Shown: piece after piece, positions 51,405 through 60,267 of the stretch | Layout of the letters: every line of letters starts with the position of its first letter | Position numbering within the stretch: position 1 is the first letter of the stretch | NCBI RefSeq assembly: GCF_003989665.1 | Contig: NZ_RZIJ01000007.1 | Span: forward strand, 124,001 to 188,000 | Length of the DNA: 64,000 bases | Direction: 5' to 3' | Source of the DNA: Azospirillum doebereinerae | GTDB lineage: Bacteria > Pseudomonadota > Alphaproteobacteria > Azospirillales > Azospirillaceae | Made by a program: the position numbers and the translations under genes | The notes under the pieces: generated by a model | Seen by the model: only the letters and a program-made list of their open reading frames with translations | What the model was told of the DNA's origin: nothing | Databases searched by the model: none

Positions 51405-53554
51405 GCCCGATCCCGGCTGCGATGTCGGGCTTCGGTCTGGCTCGGCATCGCGCCCTCACGTTGCGGGCGGCGTCGGCGCAGGGCGTTCAGCAGGATGCCG
51501 ATGGTGGCGCCGTTGTGCAGCACCGAGGTGGCAATGGGCGACAGCAACCCAAGCGCGGCGGCGGCGAGGATGCCGGTGTTCACGCCCACGGTCAGCCGGT
51601 AGTTGGTGGCGATCAGCGCCATGGCCGCGTCGGCGATGGCCTTGGCGTCCGCCACCTTTTCGATGTCGTCCTCCAGCAGGGCGACGTCCGCCGTCAGCCG
51701 GGCGATGTCCGCCCCTTTCTGCATGGCAATGCCGACATGCGCCCCGGCCAGCGCCGGCGCGTCGTTGATGCCGTCGCCGACGAAGGCGATGCGGGCGCCC
51801 TCGCGGCCGAGATCCGCGATGATCCGCGCCTTGTCCTCCGGCAGCAGTTCGGCGTGGACGGCGTCCAGGCCCAACTGTTCCCCCAGCTCGGCCGCCCGCT
51901 CCATGTGGTCGCCGGTCAACAGCAGAATGCGTTTCACCCCCAGCGCCCGCAGGCGGCGGATCGTGGCGGCGCTGTTGTCCCGCACGCTGTCCTTCAGCGC
52001 GAGGATGCCGAGCAGCACGCCGCCGTAGCCGATGTACAGCAGGGTCTTGCCCTGGCGGTACAGGCCATCGACCACGTCGCGGTGGGGCTCGATGTCGATG
52101 CCCTCGTCCTCCTGCACGAAATGCCGCGATCCGACGACGATCCGCTTGCCGTCGATGACGCTGGCGACGCCGTGGGCGACGATGAACTCGACCTCCTGGT
52201 GGTCGAAATGGTGGCTGTCCAGGGCGCGGGCGGCGTTCACCACGGCCAGCGCCAGCGGGTGGAAGTAGTGCTCCTCCACCGAGGCGGCCAGCGCGATGAG
52301 GTCTTCGGGCGTGTAGGCCGCGTCGAAGACGACCGAATCCGTCACCATCAGGGAGCCGGTGGTCAGGGTGCCGGTCTTGTCGAAGACGAAGGTGTCGGCC
52401 TCGGCCAACCGTTCCAGCGCCCCGGCCCCCTTGACCAGGATGCCTGACTGCCCGGCCCCGTACATCGCCGATTTGAAGGCCACCGGCGTCGCCAGCTTCA
52501 GCGCGCAGGAATAGTCGGCCTGAAGGACCGACGCGGCGCGCAGCCAGTCGCCGGACACCAGATAGGAGGCGCCGGCCAGCCGCAGCACCGTGGGCACCAG
52601 CCGGTCGGCGAGGCGGGAGGCCTCCAACTGCGCCTGGCTCTTGGCGAGCAGGGATTGCTCGACATACTCGGCGATCCGCGCCGCCGCCGTGCCGGTGCCC
52701 ACCTGCTCCGCGTAGATCGACAGCCGGCCCTCCTCAACCAGCGTTCCGGACAGCACCTTGGCGCCGCGCGTCTTCACCACCGAGACGCTTTCACCGGTCA
52801 TCGCCGCTTCGTTGACCATGGCCTCGCCCGCCAGAACGGTGCCGTCGACCGGAACGACCGCCCCCGCCCCCGCGACCACCGTGTCGCCGGCAACGACCTC
52901 GGCGGCCGGCACCAGCACCTCGTCATCGCCCCGCATCACCCAGATCTCGTCGCAGGACGGACGCAGCAAATGCTTGAGCAGGTGATCGGAGCGGCGGGCG
53001 ATGGACTCTTCCAGATGCTCGCCCAGAACCAGCATGAAGGTGGTGGTGTTGGCGGCGGTGTAGTCGGCGCGCGCCAGCGAAATGGCGATCGCCATCCCCT
53101 CCAGCACGTGGGAGGTGACCCCGGCGCTGCCATACTCGGCCAGGGCGTGCCTGAGCAGCGGCGCCGCCCCGGCCATGGCGAGGGGGAAGCGCAGGGGACG
53201 CGGCAGCAGCCCGCTGCCCAGCAGCGTCGCCGCGCTGGCGATGACCGCCGACCGGCCGCCGACCGGTTCCGTGGCAATGGCGCTGGCGGCGGCGGGTGCG
53301 TCCAACGCGGCCAGCGCCGCCCGCAGGCGGTCGGCGTCGGTGACCGCCGGATCGTAGGCGAGGATCACCGAGCGCGCGCGTGGATTGACCCGTGCGCTGG
53401 TGACCCCCGGCAACAGGGCGGCGGCCGGTTGCAGCCCTTCCGGGGCGCCGGGCGATTCCGGGTTGGTCCGGTAGCGCAGCCGCACCCGTCCCCATTCCGG
53501 CCCCGCCGTGCGGTGGACGATGTCCACCGTCCGCAACCAGCCGCCGAGGCTCAC
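51401..53554 (-). CDS. P-type (P1B-like) metal ATPase lacking the CPC motif
   Basis: A 717-residue cation pump. TGES near 252 (actuator), DKTGTLT with phosphorylated Asp near 391, and GDGINDAPAL near 590 are all intact, so it should be active. The membrane metal motif, normally CPC, reads DYSCALKLATP. The N-terminal 100 residues look HMA-like but lack CxxC. It resembles the CtpC-type subgroup; the ion is not predictable. It ends a five-gene leader of small proteins transcribed together (55314-51401). Its stop shares a CTAG with the convergent RNase J gene. Confidence 0.9.
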   Translation of the reverse strand: MSLGGWLRTVDIVHRTAGPEWGRVRLRYRTNPESPGAPEGLQPAAALLPGVTSARVNPRARSVILAYDPAVTDADRLRAALAALDAPAAASAIATEPVGGRSAVIASAATLLGSGLLPRPLRFPLAMAGAAPLLRHALAEYGSAGVTSHVLEGMAIAISLARADYTAANTTTFMLVLGEHLEESIARRSDHLLKHLLRPSCDEIWVMRGDDEVLVPAAEVVAGDTVVAGAGAVVPVDGTVLAGEAMVNEAAMTGESVSVVKTRGAKVLSGTLVEEGRLSIYAEQVGTGTAAARIAEYVEQSLLAKSQAQLEASRLADRLVPTVLRLAGASYLVSGDWLRAASVLQADYSCALKLATPVAFKSAMYGAGQSGILVKGAGALERLAEADTFVFDKTGTLTTGSLMVTDSVVFDAAYTPEDLIALAASVEEHYFHPLALAVVNAARALDSHHFDHQEVEFIVAHGVASVIDGKRIVVGSRHFVQEDEGIDIEPHRDVVDGLYRQGKTLLYIGYGGVLLGILALKDSVRDNSAATIRRLRALGVKRILLLTGDHMERAAELGEQLGLDAVHAELLPEDKARIIADLGREGARIAFVGDGINDAPALAGAHVGIAMQKGADIARLTADVALLEDDIEKVADAKAIADAAMALIATNYRLTVGVNTGILAAAALGLLSPIATSVLHNGATIGILLNALRRRRPQREGAMPSQTEARHRSRDRA

Positions 53555-53898
53555 GCCGGCCCGTCCGGCGCGGCGCCCATTTCCGCCTGGATGTCGGCGA
53601 CCTGCTCCTTCATCTCTTCGAGACCGCCCATGATCCCGGAATAGAGCGACAGCCCAGACTTGATGAGCTTGCCGCGCAGCTCGTCGTCGGACAGCACATA
53701 GGCGGCGGCGGCGCCGATCGCGGCGCCCAGCAGGAACTGCTCCGAACGCCCCGCCGGCAACAGCCGCGACAGCCCGTCGAACAGACCGCCGCCCGCCGCC
53801 CGGCCGAAGCCCTGGCCGTTGAAGGATTGAGCCTGAGCGTTCCAGGCCTCCATCCGTTGCCGCGCTTTCTTATCCTTCTTGCGCGATTTCTTGGCCAA
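53551..53898 (-). CDS. YtxH-like small protein
   Basis: 115 residues from the TTG at 53898, supported by AAGGAGA 7 bases upstream (first in-frame ATG is at 53850). A basic N-terminus (AKKSRKKDKKARQRMEAW) is followed by a Gly/Ala-rich hydrophobic segment (EQFLLGAAIGAAAAYVL), then SDDELRGKLIKSGLSLYSGI and an acidic helix. This layout matches YtxH-type glycine-zipper proteins seen beside HMA/P-type ATPases. It overlaps the ATPase by 4 bases and the preceding gene by 29. Confidence 0.72.
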   Translation of the reverse strand: MAKKSRKKDKKARQRMEAWNAQAQSFNGQGFGRAAGGGLFDGLSRLLPAGRSEQFLLGAAIGAAAAYVLSDDELRGKLIKSGLSLYSGIMGGLEEMKEQVADIQAEMGAAPDGPA

Positions 53899-54238
53899 GA
53901 CCGGTCTCCTTGTCGTCGTTCGGGGGGTGCGGATCCGCCAGGGGATCCGATGCCGGGGGATTCGTCGGGTGATCCAGCAGATTCTCCGCCGCCAACACGG
54001 CGGCGGCACCGACGGTCGCGGCGGCCAGAGCGATGCCGTAGCGACGCTGGGCCAGGGCATCGGCCGCCGCCGTGCCCGCCGCCAACGCCGCGCCACCCTG
54101 GATCGCGCGGTGCAGGACGCGGCGGGGAGTCGCCGTGGAGCGGTCCTGCACGGCGGTCAGCAGCGCCGTGGCGACGAAGCCGCGCGCGAAGACGTAGGCG
54201 AGGGCGTCGGGGCGCGCCGCCTTGCGGCGCTTAGGCAT
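53870..54238 (-). CDS. Small membrane-associated protein of unknown function
   Basis: A 122-residue protein with a basic start (MPKRRKAARPDALAYVFARG), Ala-rich hydrophobic segments (AIQGGAALAAGTAAADALAQ and AAATVGAAAVLAAENLL) and an acidic Pro-rich tail. Not recognised. It overlaps its neighbours by 29 and 8 bases, so it clearly belongs to the same translational unit. Its hydrophobic helices suggest it associates with the pump in the membrane. Confidence 0.7.
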   Translation of the reverse strand: MPKRRKAARPDALAYVFARGFVATALLTAVQDRSTATPRRVLHRAIQGGAALAAGTAAADALAQRRYGIALAAATVGAAAVLAAENLLDHPTNPPASDPLADPHPPNDDKETGLGQEIAQEG

Positions 54239-54503
54239 CCTGATCTCGGCCCGGCACCGCCGGTTCGGCGGGTTCCACCGGAGGGGCCTCGGCGGTCGCC
54301 TCGGCCGGGGTGAGCTTGGCGCGCAGGCCGGCGGAGGATGTCTCCATCGCCGCCAAGCCGCTCACCGCCGCCCGCCGCAGGCCGGCCTGGGTCTTGTCCA
54401 GGCGGGCGGCGGCGCCCTCATCCGCAAGCTTGGTCTTCTTCAGCCACTGGACGCCGACGATGCCGGCGATCAGGCCGGACGCGAATGTGAGCACGGGAAG
54501 CAC
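54231..54503 (-). CDS. DUF5132-like small membrane protein
   Basis: A 90-residue protein starting with GTG at 54503, with AAGGAGA 7 bases upstream. One N-terminal membrane segment (LPVLTFASGLIAGIVGVQWL) is followed by a charged helix and an acidic, Pro/Glu-rich tail. The layout matches DUF5132 proteins found with HMA and P-type ATPase genes; the family is of unknown function. Confidence 0.66.
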   Translation of the reverse strand: MLPVLTFASGLIAGIVGVQWLKKTKLADEGAAARLDKTQAGLRRAAVSGLAAMETSSAGLRAKLTPAEATAEAPPVEPAEPAVPGRDQDA

Positions 54504-54540
54504 GGCGTATCTCCTTGTGTGAAGCGGCGTCGTCCGGCCT

Positions 54541-54864
54541 TCAGGCGGCCCCGGCGGGAGGGGTGAGTGCCCGCAGCAGACGTTCGGCGGCGTCCGAGGG
54601 CGTGCCGGCCAACAGATCCCCCCAGGCTGCCGGTGGAATCCGGTCGGCGTCGTATTCGACGACGCAGGACCGCGCCAGCAGGTTGACGTTGACGGACCGG
54701 ATGCCCGGCGCCTCGGTGACGAGCCGGCCGAAGCGTTTCGCCTGGGCGATGGCATCGGCCAGATCGGTGTCCTTCGCCGCCAGCTTCAGCCGGATGCGGC
54801 CGGGAATATGGTGGGCGATGCTCAACAGGCTGACGAAGCGGAGCAGCGGATGCGGGTCGGTCAT
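54541..54864 (-). CDS. HMA-fold (heavy-metal-associated-like) protein without CxxC
   Basis: A 107-residue protein. HHIPGRIRLKLAAKDTDLAD and GIRSVNVNLLARSCVVEYD are the first and third strands of an HMA-type ferredoxin fold, but the metal-binding CxxC loop is absent; only one Cys is present (RSCVVEYD). It is cytoplasmic by sequence. It may be a non-canonical metallochaperone or structural partner of the pump. Confidence 0.78.
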   Translation of the reverse strand: MTDPHPLLRFVSLLSIAHHIPGRIRLKLAAKDTDLADAIAQAKRFGRLVTEAPGIRSVNVNLLARSCVVEYDADRIPPAAWGDLLAGTPSDAAERLLRALTPPAGAA

Positions 54865-54870
54865 GATGGA

Positions 54871-55314
54871 TCAGCGGAGCAGTTGCTTGCGGTGGGTGGC
54901 CAGATGGACCGTCAGAAAGGCCAGATGCGCGACGCCGAACGCGGCGTGCAGCTTCTTGCCGACGGCGAGCGCCAGCAGCGTTCCCGACAGGCTGCCGAGC
55001 ATGCCGATCTTGGCCGCGCGGTTGAGTTTGCGGGGGGCGAAGGCGGCAGGCTTCTTCGCCGCTTCCTCCGCTTTCCCGGCGTCCGGCGCTCCCAGCGTCG
55101 CGGCGACGCGAGCCTCCATGTCTACCGGGGGGATCCGCGCAGGATCGTAATGGATCAGGACACTGCCGGTGGCGGGGTTGCCCGTCACCGACAGAACGCC
55201 GTCCCAGCCGCGCAGCGTCGCCTGCAAGGCCTCGTTGCGTGCTGCCTGACGCAACGTTGGATGGCGCAGGCGCAGGCGGCCGGGCAGGCGGGAGACGGTC
55301 CAAGAGACGGGCAT
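54871..55314 (-). CDS. HMA-fold protein with a C-terminal hydrophobic segment, without CxxC
   Basis: 147 residues from the ATG at 55314 (RBS weak; a frame to 55443 is possible). An HMA-like domain (VSRLPGRLRLRHPTLRQAAR, GVLSVTGNPATGSVLIHYD) is followed by a linker and a hydrophobic part (IGMLGSLSGTLLALAVGKKL, FGVAHLAFLTVHLATH) that could be one or two membrane helices. No cysteine pair. It is the first gene of the cluster leading to the P-type ATPase. Confidence 0.75.
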   Translation of the reverse strand: MPVSWTVSRLPGRLRLRHPTLRQAARNEALQATLRGWDGVLSVTGNPATGSVLIHYDPARIPPVDMEARVAATLGAPDAGKAEEAAKKPAAFAPRKLNRAAKIGMLGSLSGTLLALAVGKKLHAAFGVAHLAFLTVHLATHRKQLLR

Positions 55315-55568
55315 AGCGGTGCACCCAATTGCAAAACGCGCCGGCTGGCGTGGGCGCCAGCCGATTCCCGTCCGCAACCCTTGCGGGGAAACGCGAGAAT
55401 TGCTCCGGCCGCAGACGCTAGACCCTTGAAAAAATGCGGTCAAGCCAAGCCGCCACGCTCAAGCCTGCGTCACGTCCGCGCATATAACGAATGAAACCGC
55501 GCCATCGCTTCAGAATCGAAAAATCCCGCGCCTGCTTCGGCAGGGATCCCAAACGCTTGGTTGAGCGA

Positions 55569-57707
55569 TCATTGGGGGACGGTCTCCTTGGCGGGCAGCC
55601 CCCGGCACCAGCGGCGCCACATCCAACGATAGGCCCGCTCGACGTGACGGGCGTAGGCGGGCGCTTGGCAAATCCGCGAGGCCGACAGATGCGCGCGGGC
55701 GGTGCGGCGCCAGGAATCCAGGGCGGCGCCGTCGCGGGCCAGCGCCACGGTCCGGGCGACGAAGGCGTCGGGGGTCCCGGTGATCCAGCCCTCCAGCCCG
55801 GCGGCGTCCAGGATCGACGCGGCCATGCGGCTGGCGAAGCGGTCGCCGGCCAAGGTGACCACCGGGACGCCCATCCACAACGCCTCGAAGGCGGTGTTGC
55901 CGTAGGCGTAGGGATGGGTGTCGAGCGCGACGTCCACCTCGTTGTAGACCGCCAGATGGTTGTCCCGGCCGGGGGTGAAGGGGCGGAACAGCAGCCGTTC
56001 GGGCGTCACGCCGACCTCGGCCAGCCTGCGGCGGTAGAAGGCCTGGATCGACGGCTCCGCAAGGCCCTGGCCCTTCAGCAGCAGGCGGGAGCCGGGAACG
56101 GCGTTCAGGATGCGGCCCCACGCATCGATGGTCGGGTCGCTGATCTTCCAGCGGCTGGTGAAGCAGCCGAAGGTCGGGACGCCGTTGCGGCGGAGGGGAG
56201 GGGCCACCGTCTCCGGCGCGTCGGCCGGAGGCCGGTACTGGCAATAGCGCGGCAGGCGGACCAAACGCTCGACGAAGGGCTCCGTGCTGCCGGGGGGGTG
56301 GGCGACGGGGTCGGTCAGCCAATAGTCCATCGCCTCGTCGGCGCTGGTCATCACATGGTGGAAGGCGACCTGCACCGGGGCGGGGCGATGCCGGAAGACG
56401 CCGGTCCGCGGCAGCATCGATCCGCGCCCCAGCAGGCTGACCAGGATGTCGACGCCGTCGTCGCGGATGCGGCGGGCGGCTTGGGCGTCGTCCAGCCCGA
56501 GCAGGCTGTGGCGATGCTCCGTCAGCCGGCCCATGCGAGCCTGCGCCGGATCGGCGTAGTCGGTGTCGGCGTAGACATGGACCTCCACCCGCCGCCGGTC
56601 GTGGCCGGTCAGCAGCGGCTCCAGGAAATAGAGGATGTTGTGATCCTCCCGGATGGCGCCGGAGACGTAACCGACCCGCAGGATCCGCTCGGGATCGCGG
56701 TCGTTGGCGTGGGGAGCCACGGGAAGGGCGTGGCCATGCCGTTGCCGGAAGCGCTCGACCTCGGCGGCCAGCGAGCCGTTGCTGGTGGCGGGCAAAGCCA
56801 GCATGGAGAAGAGCAGAGTGTCGTGGGCCTCGGCGTCGCCGGGGGTCAGCGCGACGACCCGGCGCATCGCCGGCAGGGCGTCCGCCAGCCGGCCGGCGTT
56901 GAACAGCGCGTCGCCCAGCCCGGCCTGGGCCGTCGCGTCATCGGGGGCCAGGACCGCCGCCCGACCGAACAGCGCGGCGGCCGGGCTGAAGAGTTGGGCC
57001 CGCTGCTGGAGCTGGTCGGCGAGCAGCAGATAGGGCAGGGGAGTCTGTGGCCCCAACGCGATGGCGACGCGATAGGCGCGGTCGGCCTCGCTGAACCGCC
57101 CAGCCGCTGCCAGGGCGAAGCCCAGTGAGAAACGGGCCTTGGCATGGCCGGGAGCATCCCGGACGATGGCACGGAAACCGGCCGGCGCGTCCTTGCCGCC
57201 GCCGCTCAAGCGGTCGTGGGCCTCGGCGAGGCGGGCGTCGATGAGCTGGATGTCCGCCCGCAGGGCATCGTGCGCGGCGCGCGCGGCGGTCAGCGCCGGA
57301 TCGCTGGCGACGGCTCTGGCGAAGGCCGCCAGGGCGCGGTCGGGATCGCCGCACCGGCGCAGCGCCCCGCCCAGCCCGAACCATGCCGGGGCGTGCGCCG
57401 GATCCAGCGCGGCGGCGCGGCGATAGCCCCGTTCCGCCTCGCCGGCCCGGCCGAGCCCATCCAGCGCGGCGGCGTGGCCGCAGCGGCCGGCGGCGTCGGC
57501 CGGCTCGATCCGCAGGGCCTTGGCGAAATGGGCCAACGCCTCCTCCGGCTGTCCGGAACCGGCCAGCAGGGCGCCGCGCAGACGCAACGCCGCCGCGTTG
57601 CGGGGGACGGCCTGGAGGATGCGGTCGCACAGGATCCCCGCCTCGCCGGCGCGTCCGTTCCGGTGATGCTCGAAGGCGAGACGCAAGGCTTCCTGAAGCG
57701 TGGCCAT
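55569..57707 (-). CDS. TPR-containing SPINDLY/OGT-like (GT41) glycosyltransferase
   Basis: 712 residues. The N-terminal half (about 1-320) is a series of tetratricopeptide repeats (ALAHFAKALRIEPADAAGRC, ADRAYRVAIALGPQTPLPYL). The C-terminal half is a GT-B-fold O-GlcNAc-transferase-like domain: GYVSGAIREDHN (putative catalytic His), RWKISDPTIDAWGRIL, SRLLLKGQGL (UDP-binding Lys) and YGNTAFEALWMGVPVVTLAG. Bacterial members glycosylate proteins such as flagellins and adhesins. Acceptor unknown. Tandem paralogue of 57763-60120. Confidence 0.92.
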   Translation of the reverse strand: MATLQEALRLAFEHHRNGRAGEAGILCDRILQAVPRNAAALRLRGALLAGSGQPEEALAHFAKALRIEPADAAGRCGHAAALDGLGRAGEAERGYRRAAALDPAHAPAWFGLGGALRRCGDPDRALAAFARAVASDPALTAARAAHDALRADIQLIDARLAEAHDRLSGGGKDAPAGFRAIVRDAPGHAKARFSLGFALAAAGRFSEADRAYRVAIALGPQTPLPYLLLADQLQQRAQLFSPAAALFGRAAVLAPDDATAQAGLGDALFNAGRLADALPAMRRVVALTPGDAEAHDTLLFSMLALPATSNGSLAAEVERFRQRHGHALPVAPHANDRDPERILRVGYVSGAIREDHNILYFLEPLLTGHDRRRVEVHVYADTDYADPAQARMGRLTEHRHSLLGLDDAQAARRIRDDGVDILVSLLGRGSMLPRTGVFRHRPAPVQVAFHHVMTSADEAMDYWLTDPVAHPPGSTEPFVERLVRLPRYCQYRPPADAPETVAPPLRRNGVPTFGCFTSRWKISDPTIDAWGRILNAVPGSRLLLKGQGLAEPSIQAFYRRRLAEVGVTPERLLFRPFTPGRDNHLAVYNEVDVALDTHPYAYGNTAFEALWMGVPVVTLAGDRFASRMAASILDAAGLEGWITGTPDAFVARTVALARDGAALDSWRRTARAHLSASRICQAPAYARHVERAYRWMWRRWCRGLPAKETVPQ

Positions 57708-57762
57708 GACGGGCGGACCTTTGGCGGGACAAGTCGCGGGGCAGGGGAGGGCGGCGACGGGA

Positions 57763-60120
57763 TCAGGCGGGCGCGCCGTCCGGGGATAGCCGCAGCGGGG
57801 CCGGCGGCAACCCGTCGCAACGCCGTTTCCAGACGAGACGGTAAGCGGCTTCCAAGTGGCGGACGTAGCGCGGCGCGTCCATCAGCGCGGAGCCGCCGGT
57901 CCGCGCGCGCAGCCCGGCGCGCATCGCCTCCAGCCTGTCCCGCTTGGTCGAGAGCCGGATGGCGGTGGCGACGTAGTCGTCGACCCGGTGGGTGACCAGT
58001 TCCTCCAGCCCGACCGTGGTCAGGTGACAGAGCCCGACCCGCGAGAAGGGCGCCCGGCCGCACAGGGTGAGCACCGGCACGCCCATCCACAGCGCGTCGC
58101 AGGTGGTCGTGCCGCCGTTGGCGAAGAGCGGGTCGAGGCACAGATCGACCAGCCGGTAATCCTCGTAAGGGTCCGGCGTCGGGGAGCGCAGGGCGATGCG
58201 CTCCGCCGGGATGCCGGCGGCGGCGAAGGCGTCCAGCACCCGGCCGCTCATCCCCGCGCTCGCCAGCCCGCGCCATTTCAGCATCAGCCGGCTGTCGGGC
58301 ACCGCCCGCAGGATTTCGGCCCAGGCCGCCACCGTCGGCGGCGTCAGTTTGGCCAGCGTGTTGAAGGAGGCGAAGGTGAAGGGGTTGCCGGCGCGCCATG
58401 GCGATTCCACCGGCGGAACGAATTGGGAGGGGGCCGGGCGGTAGCAGACATGGGCGTCGGGAAGGCGGATCAGCGCCTCGCTGTGCAGGGCGTCGGCCCA
58501 AGGCGGCGAGAAATGGCGGTCGCTGATCCGGTAATCCATCGCCGGCAGCCCGGTCGTGTTGGGGTAGAGCGGGTAGCTGATCTGGAGCGGCGCCGGCTTG
58601 CGGGCGAACAGCGGCAGCCGGTTTCCGGCCATGTGTCCGGCGCAATCGACCAGGATGTCGATGCCGTCGCGGCGGATCGTCTCGGCCAGCGCGGCCTCGT
58701 CCAGGGCATGGACTTCGGTCCAGCCGCCGGCCAGCGCCTGGAACTGTCCGGTCACCGCGTCGTTGGAAGAGTGGTCGTGATAGCCGCGGATGTCGAAGCC
58801 GGCGGGGTCGTGGTTCTCGAACAGCGGCAGCAGATAGTGGAAGGCCGGGCCGGGGTAGCGGCGGAAGTCGGGCGACAGATAGCCGACGCGCAGCCGGCGT
58901 CCGGCCTCGTCGGCGCGCGGCGTTGCGTGGAGAAGGGCCGGGCGGGCGAAGTCCCGGCCATAGCGGCAATGCTCCGCGAAGACTGTCTCCAGCGGCTCGC
59001 CGGCGTTGAAGCACAGGCTGAACAGCAGGTTGGAGGCGGTCAGCGGATCGGTGGGGCGCAGCGTCCGCGCCAGCCGCAACGCGTCGGCCGCCTCGGCCAG
59101 CGAGCCGTCGCCCATCAGGGCCACACCCAGGTTGGATTGCGCCTGCCCGTCGGCGCCGCCGGGATCGAGGGTGATCGCCCGGCGGTGCATCTGGATCGCC
59201 ACCGGCAGCATGCCCCGTTCCTGCCGCACCGCGCCGAGGCTGGTCCAGGCGGCGGGCTCGTTCGGCAGGAGCGCCAGCGTCCGCCGCAACGCGTCCTCCG
59301 CCGGATTCCAGGCGGCGGCGGCGAAGGCGCGTCCGGCCAGGGCGAGAAACCCGCTCGCCAGCAGCGCCGCCATTCCCGGATCGTCCGGGTGGATCGTCAG
59401 GGCATGGCGCAGGCAGGTCAGGGCATCCGTCACCTGCCCGGCGTCGAGCCGGGCGGCGCCGAGCCCTCCCAACGCGCCGGCGTCGGCGGGATTCAGGACG
59501 ACGGCGCAACGGAAAGCGCGGATCGCCTGAACCGTCCGCCCGGACTGCCGCAGAAGCTCGCCCAGGCTCCCATAGACCGGCGCCAGATCCGGCCGCAGCC
59601 GCTGGACATGGCCGAAGCCGGCGGTGGCATCGGCCGTGGCGCCGGCATCGCGCAGGGTGACGGCGTGGTTGTAGGCCGCCATCGCATGGCCGGGGGCGAG
59701 CGCGACGGCCCGACGGTAGAGGCCGAACGCCGCGCGGCTGTCGCCCCGGTCGGCGGCCTCGTCGGCCAGCCGGGCGGCGAGGTCGGCGGCGGTCGCGGCG
59801 ACCGACTGGTCCGGCTGCAACGCCAGCGCCCAGCCGAAGGCGGCCAACGCTTCCGAGCCGGCTCCGCGCGCCAGCCGCAGCGTGGCGAGGTCGCGGTGGA
59901 ACGCCGCGTTTCGGCCGCCGAGCGCGACGGCGGCGGCGACGTCCCGCTCGCCCTCAAGGGAGCGGCCGGTCTGCGCCTTCAGAAGCCCGAGCCGGTGGCG
60001 GGCGTGGGCATGGCGGGGGGCGGCGGCCAGGATGCGCCCGTACAGGAGTTCCGCCTTGTCCAGGGCGCCGCCGTCATGGTGGCGCGTGGCCAGTGCGAAC
60101 GCCTCGTCGATGCTGGCCAT
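57763..60120 (-). CDS. TPR-containing SPINDLY/OGT-like (GT41) glycosyltransferase, paralogue
   Basis: 785 residues with the same layout: TPRs to about residue 370, then the catalytic domain with GYLSPDFRRYPGPAFHYLLP, DILVDCAGHMAGNRL, SRLMLKWRGL (UDP-binding Lys) and GGTTTCDALWMGVPVLTLCG. The His seen after GYxS in other OGTs is Tyr here (RRYP), and the nearest His is shifted (AFHYLL), so catalysis may differ. The two genes, 55 bases apart, look like a diverged duplication and may form a heteromeric or two-acceptor glycosylation pair. Confidence 0.9.
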   Translation of the reverse strand: MASIDEAFALATRHHDGGALDKAELLYGRILAAAPRHAHARHRLGLLKAQTGRSLEGERDVAAAVALGGRNAAFHRDLATLRLARGAGSEALAAFGWALALQPDQSVAATAADLAARLADEAADRGDSRAAFGLYRRAVALAPGHAMAAYNHAVTLRDAGATADATAGFGHVQRLRPDLAPVYGSLGELLRQSGRTVQAIRAFRCAVVLNPADAGALGGLGAARLDAGQVTDALTCLRHALTIHPDDPGMAALLASGFLALAGRAFAAAAWNPAEDALRRTLALLPNEPAAWTSLGAVRQERGMLPVAIQMHRRAITLDPGGADGQAQSNLGVALMGDGSLAEAADALRLARTLRPTDPLTASNLLFSLCFNAGEPLETVFAEHCRYGRDFARPALLHATPRADEAGRRLRVGYLSPDFRRYPGPAFHYLLPLFENHDPAGFDIRGYHDHSSNDAVTGQFQALAGGWTEVHALDEAALAETIRRDGIDILVDCAGHMAGNRLPLFARKPAPLQISYPLYPNTTGLPAMDYRISDRHFSPPWADALHSEALIRLPDAHVCYRPAPSQFVPPVESPWRAGNPFTFASFNTLAKLTPPTVAAWAEILRAVPDSRLMLKWRGLASAGMSGRVLDAFAAAGIPAERIALRSPTPDPYEDYRLVDLCLDPLFANGGTTTCDALWMGVPVLTLCGRAPFSRVGLCHLTTVGLEELVTHRVDDYVATAIRLSTKRDRLEAMRAGLRARTGGSALMDAPRYVRHLEAAYRLVWKRRCDGLPPAPLRLSPDGAPA

Positions 60121-60267
60121 GCGTTCCTGTCCTGATCTCGGGCTGGTGTCGTGCGAGGGACGATAACAGACGCCGGGGGAGGAGGTGAAACGGGGATGCC
60201 GCGCCCGCCGCCTTCTCCGGTCCTGCCCCAGGTGGAAAGGATCGATACGGAACGGCCCGCCCCATCC

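Noticed and set aside
55425..55442. TTGA...TCAA near the start of the HMA cluster as an FNR box
   Set aside because: The half-sites are 10 bases apart instead of the required spacing for TTGAT-N4-ATCAA, so it is not a Crp/Fnr dyad.
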